Positions 52,879 through 56,441 of a DNA stretch of 56,441 bases are shown here, piece by piece. How positions within the stretch are numbered: position 1 is the stretch's first letter; each line of letters starts with the position of its first letter. Origin of the DNA: Candidatus Gastranaerophilales bacterium (GTDB taxonomy: Bacteria > Cyanobacteriota > Vampirovibrionia > Gastranaerophilales > Gastranaerophilaceae); assembly GCA_944324455.1 (NCBI GenBank), contig CALUWJ010000011.1, positions 1-56,441 on the forward strand, in the 5' to 3' direction. The notes below the pieces were generated by a model. The model was not told the origin of the DNA, searched no databases, and was given only the letters and a program-made list of their open reading frames with translations. Position numbers and translations under genes: made by a program.

Positions 52879-53268
52879 ATGAGTCAAATTAACAGAGTAC
52901 AAGTTAATAACGAAAACGAACTTCAAGCAAGCGAGCAAAACAGGTTTGAAGTTTGCGAAGAAATCGTATCTGCTCTTGTTGAACAAAACTTGCCAAGCAC
53001 ATTTAACCCTGATACATTTATTTCAAAAATTTCAAATACATATAATGTAACCGCTCAAGAAGCAAAAACCTGTTTAAAACTTGCTATTAAGAAGCTTGAA
53101 GGAGCAGAAGAAAAACCACAAAAACAAGAAGAATTAAGATATGCCCAATGCGGATATTTTTACCCATCCAGAAATGAAACAACTAATAAAGCTCTAAAAC
53201 ATAATGATGGAATGGATAGCTTATCATCATTAGGGGCTTACAATCGTTTAATGTTTGGAATAAAATAA
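52879..53268 (+). CDS. Hypothetical protein
   Basis: 129 residues from the ATG at 52879 (MSQINRVQVNNENELQASEQ); an open frame to a TTG at 52822 lacks any start signal. A helical core at about 20-75 (NRFEVCEEIVSALVEQNL, then YNVTAQEAKTCLKLAIKKLEG) is followed by a polar tail. I recognise no family. It is followed after 14 bp by another small helical gene in the same direction; the two probably form one operon of linked function. Confidence 0.6.
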   Translation: MSQINRVQVNNENELQASEQNRFEVCEEIVSALVEQNLPSTFNPDTFISKISNTYNVTAQEAKTCLKLAIKKLEGAEEKPQKQEELRYAQCGYFYPSRNETTNKALKHNDGMDSLSSLGAYNRLMFGIK

Positions 53269-53282
53269 AAAAGCAGGCAAAT

Positions 53283-53567
53283 ATGACAAATAATTTTGAA
53301 AAAACTTTTCCATCATCCATACAAGACCAATGTAAATCAATGTTTGTGCAAAATAAAAAAGAATTAAACAATCAATGCAGCGATATTTTACAGAGTGTAA
53401 ATTCTGCTGTGGCAAAAGAAATTAAATCAGTGCAGGAAATTTCAAATTTATCTACCCAATTAAAACAATTACAAGCCGACACTTTTACAAAATCATGTAA
53501 AGAAGTCTCAAATAAACAAACAAAAGGTCTTATTAAAAAAGCCGTTAATCTTTTAAAAAAAGCTTAA
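53283..53567 (+). CDS. Small helical hypothetical protein
   Basis: 94 residues, entirely predicted helix: NKKELNNQCSDILQSVNSAV and VQEISNLSTQLKQLQADTFT have a heptad-like pattern. It resembles phasin-type or secretion-chaperone-type helical proteins only in general shape. A weak AGGC ribosome site is present. It overlaps the convergent ispF stop by 4 bp. Confidence 0.6.
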   Translation: MTNNFEKTFPSSIQDQCKSMFVQNKKELNNQCSDILQSVNSAVAKEIKSVQEISNLSTQLKQLQADTFTKSCKEVSNKQTKGLIKKAVNLLKKA

Positions 53568-54037
53568 ATACTTTCAACTAAAACTATTGCGTTTGTGCTA
53601 ATTGAAAGCCCATTGCCCATTGAATCCATTTTTTCATTTGTTTTAGCTTTAATTGAAACTTGATTTATTTTAAGCTCAAGCACTTGCGATATATTTTTTC
53701 TCATTTCTTCAATATAAGGCGATAACTTTGGTTTTTGACAAATTATATTTGAATCAATGTTAATAATTTTATAGCCCTCATTTAAAAGCAATTTTTTTGT
53801 TTCTTTTAATAACTCCAGACTATTTGCATTTTTATATTTTTCATCAGTATCAGGAAAATGATAACCAATATCTCTTAGAGCAACAGAACCTAAAATTGCA
53901 TCAATTATACTATGAATTAATACATCAGCGTCAGAATGACCCAATAAGCCTAATTCATAAGGAATTTCAACTCCGCCCAGAATTAATTTTCTATCTTCAA
54001 CAAGTCTATGAATATCATAACCCAGACCTATTCGCAT
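53564..54037 (-). CDS. ispF: 2-C-methyl-D-erythritol 2,4-cyclodiphosphate synthase
   Basis: 157 residues, standard length. IspF makes MEcPP in the MEP isoprenoid pathway, so this organism uses the bacterial route. The zinc site is GYDIHR (7-12), with GHSDADVLIHSIIDAILG (33-50) and DIGYHFPDTD (56-65) as further motifs, and QVSIKAKTNEKMDSMG near the C-terminus. It overlaps the upstream HAD gene by 10 bp and is coupled to it. Confidence 0.97.
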   Translation of the reverse strand: MRIGLGYDIHRLVEDRKLILGGVEIPYELGLLGHSDADVLIHSIIDAILGSVALRDIGYHFPDTDEKYKNANSLELLKETKKLLLNEGYKIINIDSNIICQKPKLSPYIEEMRKNISQVLELKINQVSIKAKTNEKMDSMGNGLSISTNAIVLVESI

Positions 54038-54831
54038 AAAACCAAACTTTCTATAATATCTACAAGTTCATTACTATCTACGCTTTTACAATGATACTTT
54101 GAAACCTTATATAATTCTTTAGAATTTTTACCAACGCAAATTCCAACTCCGGCGTTTAATATCATATCAACATCATTATCTTGATCGCCTGAAGCAATAA
54201 CTTCATCATCAGCTAAATTCCAATACTCTTTTAAAAATTTCAAAGCATTACCTTTTGAAGCATTTTTATTATTTATTTCAAGATATATCGGAGAACTTTG
54301 GACAATCGTTAAAACATCGGAATACTTTTTTATTAAATCCTGTTTAACTTCTTGCATTATTTTTTTATCGTTAATTACACCTAAAATCTTTGCAAACCCA
54401 TTTATATTAACCTCATCAAAAGATTTTACATAAGTATAGGTTGTGCCCCTGCCATTACAATATTGATTCATAATTTCTTTATTATCGTCTTCGATATATA
54501 AAATATCATTTGTATAAATATGAGTATGAACTTTTTTTTCTCTCAGATAACTAATGATTTCTTTTCCTAGTTCGTTATTTATTAACGATTGCCACAGAAT
54601 TTCATCTTTTGTTCTAACCACAGCACCTTGATAACATACAACCGGTGTTTTTATATTGAATTTATCTGCAACAAATTGCGCGCCCATAAACATTCTACCT
54701 GTTGCCAAAACAAGTTTTGTATTACTTTTGTTTATTTTTTTAATCAACTCATCCATTTGAGGAGTGTATGAACTGTCATAATTCATTAAAGTGCCATCAA
54801 TATCGCTAATCCAAAGTTTAAATTTCGTCAC
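54028..54831 (-). CDS. HAD-superfamily phosphatase (Cof-type, IIB)
   Basis: 267 residues from GTG 54831, chosen because AGGGG lies 7 nt upstream; an in-frame TTG at 54864 overlaps the -10 region. Motifs are SDIDGTLMN (catalytic aspartates, about 8-16), LATGRM (about 42), a lysine region near 190, and GDQDNDVDMI (about 215), which define Cof-type HAD phosphatases. These act on sugar or nucleotide phosphates; the specific substrate is unknown. Upstream a TATAAT lies on the minus strand at 54857-54862. It is coupled to ispF. Confidence 0.9.
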   Translation of the reverse strand: MTKFKLWISDIDGTLMNYDSSYTPQMDELIKKINKSNTKLVLATGRMFMGAQFVADKFNIKTPVVCYQGAVVRTKDEILWQSLINNELGKEIISYLREKKVHTHIYTNDILYIEDDNKEIMNQYCNGRGTTYTYVKSFDEVNINGFAKILGVINDKKIMQEVKQDLIKKYSDVLTIVQSSPIYLEINNKNASKGNALKFLKEYWNLADDEVIASGDQDNDVDMILNAGVGICVGKNSKELYKVSKYHCKSVDSNELVDIIESLVLCE

Positions 54832-54906
54832 AATATTACCCCTATTAATATTTTTATTATACAATAAAAATATTAATAGAATATAAATAGGAGCTTATAA
54901 GGTAAA

Positions 54907-56280
54907 ATGGCTGAAAAAATTGAAAGACAAAGACAAAAAGAACAAGACAGATTTGAAAGAAGAAAAAATTTCAATGCCGTAGAAGAAAATTTTACACCCG
55001 AACAAGCGCAAATTGAGGCGTCAAGATGTTTAAATTGCAAAAATGCAAGGTGTAAAACAGGTTGCCCTGTAAGCATTGATATTCCATCATTTATTAAAGA
55101 AGTTAAAGAAAATAATTTAGAAAAAGCAGGGGATATAATTCGCCAATCTTCAATGCTTCCTTCTGTTTGCGGCAGAGTTTGCCCGCAAGAAAAACAATGC
55201 GAAGGAAAGTGTATTTTAGGCATCAAAGGTGAACCTGTTGCAATTGGAGCATTGGAAAGATTTGTCGGCGATAATACAGCTGCTAAAAAAGTAGATATAA
55301 CTCCAAACGGCAAAAAAGTTGCAATAGTAGGATCAGGTTGTGCAGGTATGACAGCTGCTGCCGATCTTAGAAATGCGGGTTTTGAAGTATCTGTTTTTGA
55401 AGCATTGCATGAACTTGGCGGTGTTTTAAGATATGGTATTCCGCCATTCAGACTTCCAAGAAATGTTTTAGATAGAGAAATTAAAGCACTGGAAGAAATC
55501 GGAGTAAAATTCTTTAAAAATGTTGTAGTAGGTAAATCAATAACAATAAAACAACTTAAAGAAGAAGGTTATAGCGCTATATTTATTTGCTCAGGTGCCG
55601 GATTACCTAAAATGATGCACATTAAAGGTGAAAATTTGAACAACGTATATTCAGCTAATGAATTTCTAACAAGGGTTAATTTAATGCATGCACAAAGCCC
55701 TGATACACCAACACCATTGAAAGTAGGTAAAACTACTGCAATTATAGGCGGAGGTAACGTTGCAATGGATGCAGCAAGAACTGCTGTTAGAATAGGATAT
55801 GAAAAAGTTTATATTTTCTATAGAAGAACAGAAAAAGAACTACCTGCAAGACTTGAAGAAATTCGTCATGCTAAAGAAGAAGGAATTGAATTTAAGTTCT
55901 TACATGCACCTGTTGAAATTAATGGTGAAGATGGCTGGGTAAAATCAATGAAATTTGAACTAATGGAATTAGGTGAACCCGATGCATCAGGTCGTCAAAG
56001 ACCTGTTGGAACAGGCAAATTTGTTGATTATGACCTTGATAGCGTAATTGTTTCATTAGGAACAGGTCCAAACCCAATTATCCAACGCTCTGCAAATGAT
56101 GAAAATATTGACCTTGAAACAGATAATAAAGGCTATATCATTATCAATGAAAAAGGTGAAACATCTGTTCAAAACGTTTACGCCGGCGGTGACGTTGCTC
56201 CATTAGGTCCATCAACTGCAATTAACGCTATGGGAGCAGGCAAAAGAGCAGCAAAAACAATCATTGAAGCTCTTTCATAA
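54907..56280 (+). CDS. gltA: NADPH-dependent glutamate synthase-type oxidoreductase (GltA/GltD/NfnB family)
   Basis: 457 residues. The N-terminal Fe-S region has CLNCKNARCKTGCPV (about 42-56) and CGRVCPQEKQCEGKC (about 88-102). FAD binding is GSGCAGMTAAADL (about 141), and NADPH binding is IGGGNVAMDAAR (about 280). The end reads YAGGDVAPLGPSTAINAMGA. The family includes GltD, NfnB and related diaphorases; without a gltB or nfnA neighbour the partner is open. AAGG lies just before the ATG. Divergent from the HAD-ispF operon. A terminator follows. Confidence 0.9.
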   Translation: MAEKIERQRQKEQDRFERRKNFNAVEENFTPEQAQIEASRCLNCKNARCKTGCPVSIDIPSFIKEVKENNLEKAGDIIRQSSMLPSVCGRVCPQEKQCEGKCILGIKGEPVAIGALERFVGDNTAAKKVDITPNGKKVAIVGSGCAGMTAAADLRNAGFEVSVFEALHELGGVLRYGIPPFRLPRNVLDREIKALEEIGVKFFKNVVVGKSITIKQLKEEGYSAIFICSGAGLPKMMHIKGENLNNVYSANEFLTRVNLMHAQSPDTPTPLKVGKTTAIIGGGNVAMDAARTAVRIGYEKVYIFYRRTEKELPARLEEIRHAKEEGIEFKFLHAPVEINGEDGWVKSMKFELMELGEPDASGRQRPVGTGKFVDYDLDSVIVSLGTGPNPIIQRSANDENIDLETDNKGYIIINEKGETSVQNVYAGGDVAPLGPSTAINAMGAGKRAAKTIIEALS

Positions 56281-56295
56281 ATTAAATAAAATTTT

Positions 56296-56322
56296 AAACC
56301 GCCCTTAATCAAAGGGCGGTTT
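56296..56322 (+). terminator. Terminator after gltA-like gene
   Basis: AAACCGCCCTT and its exact complement around a 5-nt loop, followed by T residues, 15 bp after the stop. Confidence 0.9.
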
Positions 56323-56327
56323 TTATA

Positions 56328-56401
56328 CACGGCTCACGCTTATTTTTCCATCTGTGGAGTTTTACTTTAGCAAAACATATATAACTTGGGCGAAAGCCCA
56401 A
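56328..56401. repeat. Dispersed intergenic repeat, copy at window end
   Basis: CACGGCTCACGCTTATTTTTCC (56328-56349 in pieces) and the following CTGTGG match, with few changes, the start of the 126-bp unit at 79-110. Further on is a small hairpin TTGGGC-GAAA-GCCCAA (56386-56401) with a GAAA tetraloop. The remaining 40 bases to the end are unassigned. Confidence 0.65.
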
Positions 56402-56441
56402 TAATTATGAGGCAGGCGGAAGTTTTCTTCTTTTTATGTTC

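Overview
This 56.4 kb window is AT-rich, densely packed bacterial chromosome using the standard code with TAA, TAG and TGA stops. It looks mostly like a housekeeping core: gyrA, alaS, hup, the infA-rpmJ-rpsM-rpsK-rpsD-rpoA-rplQ-truA-rplM-rpsI cluster, recJ, tsaD, miaA, coaE, ispF and one tRNA-Gly. Between these sit lineage-specific genes of unknown function. The low GC, the anaerobe-type energy complex without respiratory-chain genes, and several unknown proteins with a short N-terminal 'xxFK' motif remind me of gut Candidatus Gastranaerophilales/Vampirovibrionia (Melainabacteria). That is an impression from protein style, not a proof. Elusimicrobiota or another low-GC anaerobe is possible.

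Layout. 1-350: 126-bp tandem repeats that run into the stop codon of the first gene. 335-7581 (minus): a six-gene membrane complex of the hydrogenase-4/complex I family (HyfB, HyfC, HyfE, HyfF-like, large subunit, small subunit). Its large subunit has lost three of the four NiFe-binding cysteines, so it resembles the 'energy-converting hydrogenase-related' (Ehr) complexes rather than a working hydrogenase. 7.7-17.6 kb: coaE, a Bax-inhibitor-like membrane protein, recJ, a lone FliN-type SpoA protein overlapping a ThiF/MoeB-like gene, wecB with a glycosyltransferase, and gyrA. 17.6-21.8 kb: three tandem paralogues of M16-peptidase fold without a zinc site. 22.0-31.0 kb: two tandem non-canonical thymidylate-kinase-like genes, miaA, a muropeptide carboxypeptidase, pgeF, a TPR-NHL secreted protein, tsaD and a DUF815 ATPase. 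31.0-34.4 kb: a GlgX-type debranching enzyme and a DUF1015 protein in one operon. 34.6-42.3 kb: a glycine-rich unknown, an SDR, hup, a complex repeat block next to tRNA-Gly, two tiny secreted proteins, alaS and an FRG-domain protein. 42.3-47.3 kb: the alpha-operon ribosomal cluster. 47.5-56.3 kb: a UbiA prenyltransferase, a PEBP protein, a GH38 mannosidase, an LRR-like protein and small unknowns, ispF with a HAD phosphatase, and a GltA-type oxidoreductase. The window ends in a second copy of the repeat motif seen at its start.

Working together: the Ehr-like complex would couple an unknown low-potential redox reaction (its small subunit carries a built-in 2x[4Fe-4S] ferredoxin domain) to ion pumping. 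GlgX and the GH38 enzyme point to polysaccharide or glycan use, and GltA to NADPH-linked electron transfer. Two kinds of initiation are visible: genes with strong GGAG/AGG-type ribosome sites, and a set whose -10 box lies 6-7 nt before the start codon and which are probably translated from leaderless mRNAs. No CRISPR array, rRNA, transposase or phage gene was seen.
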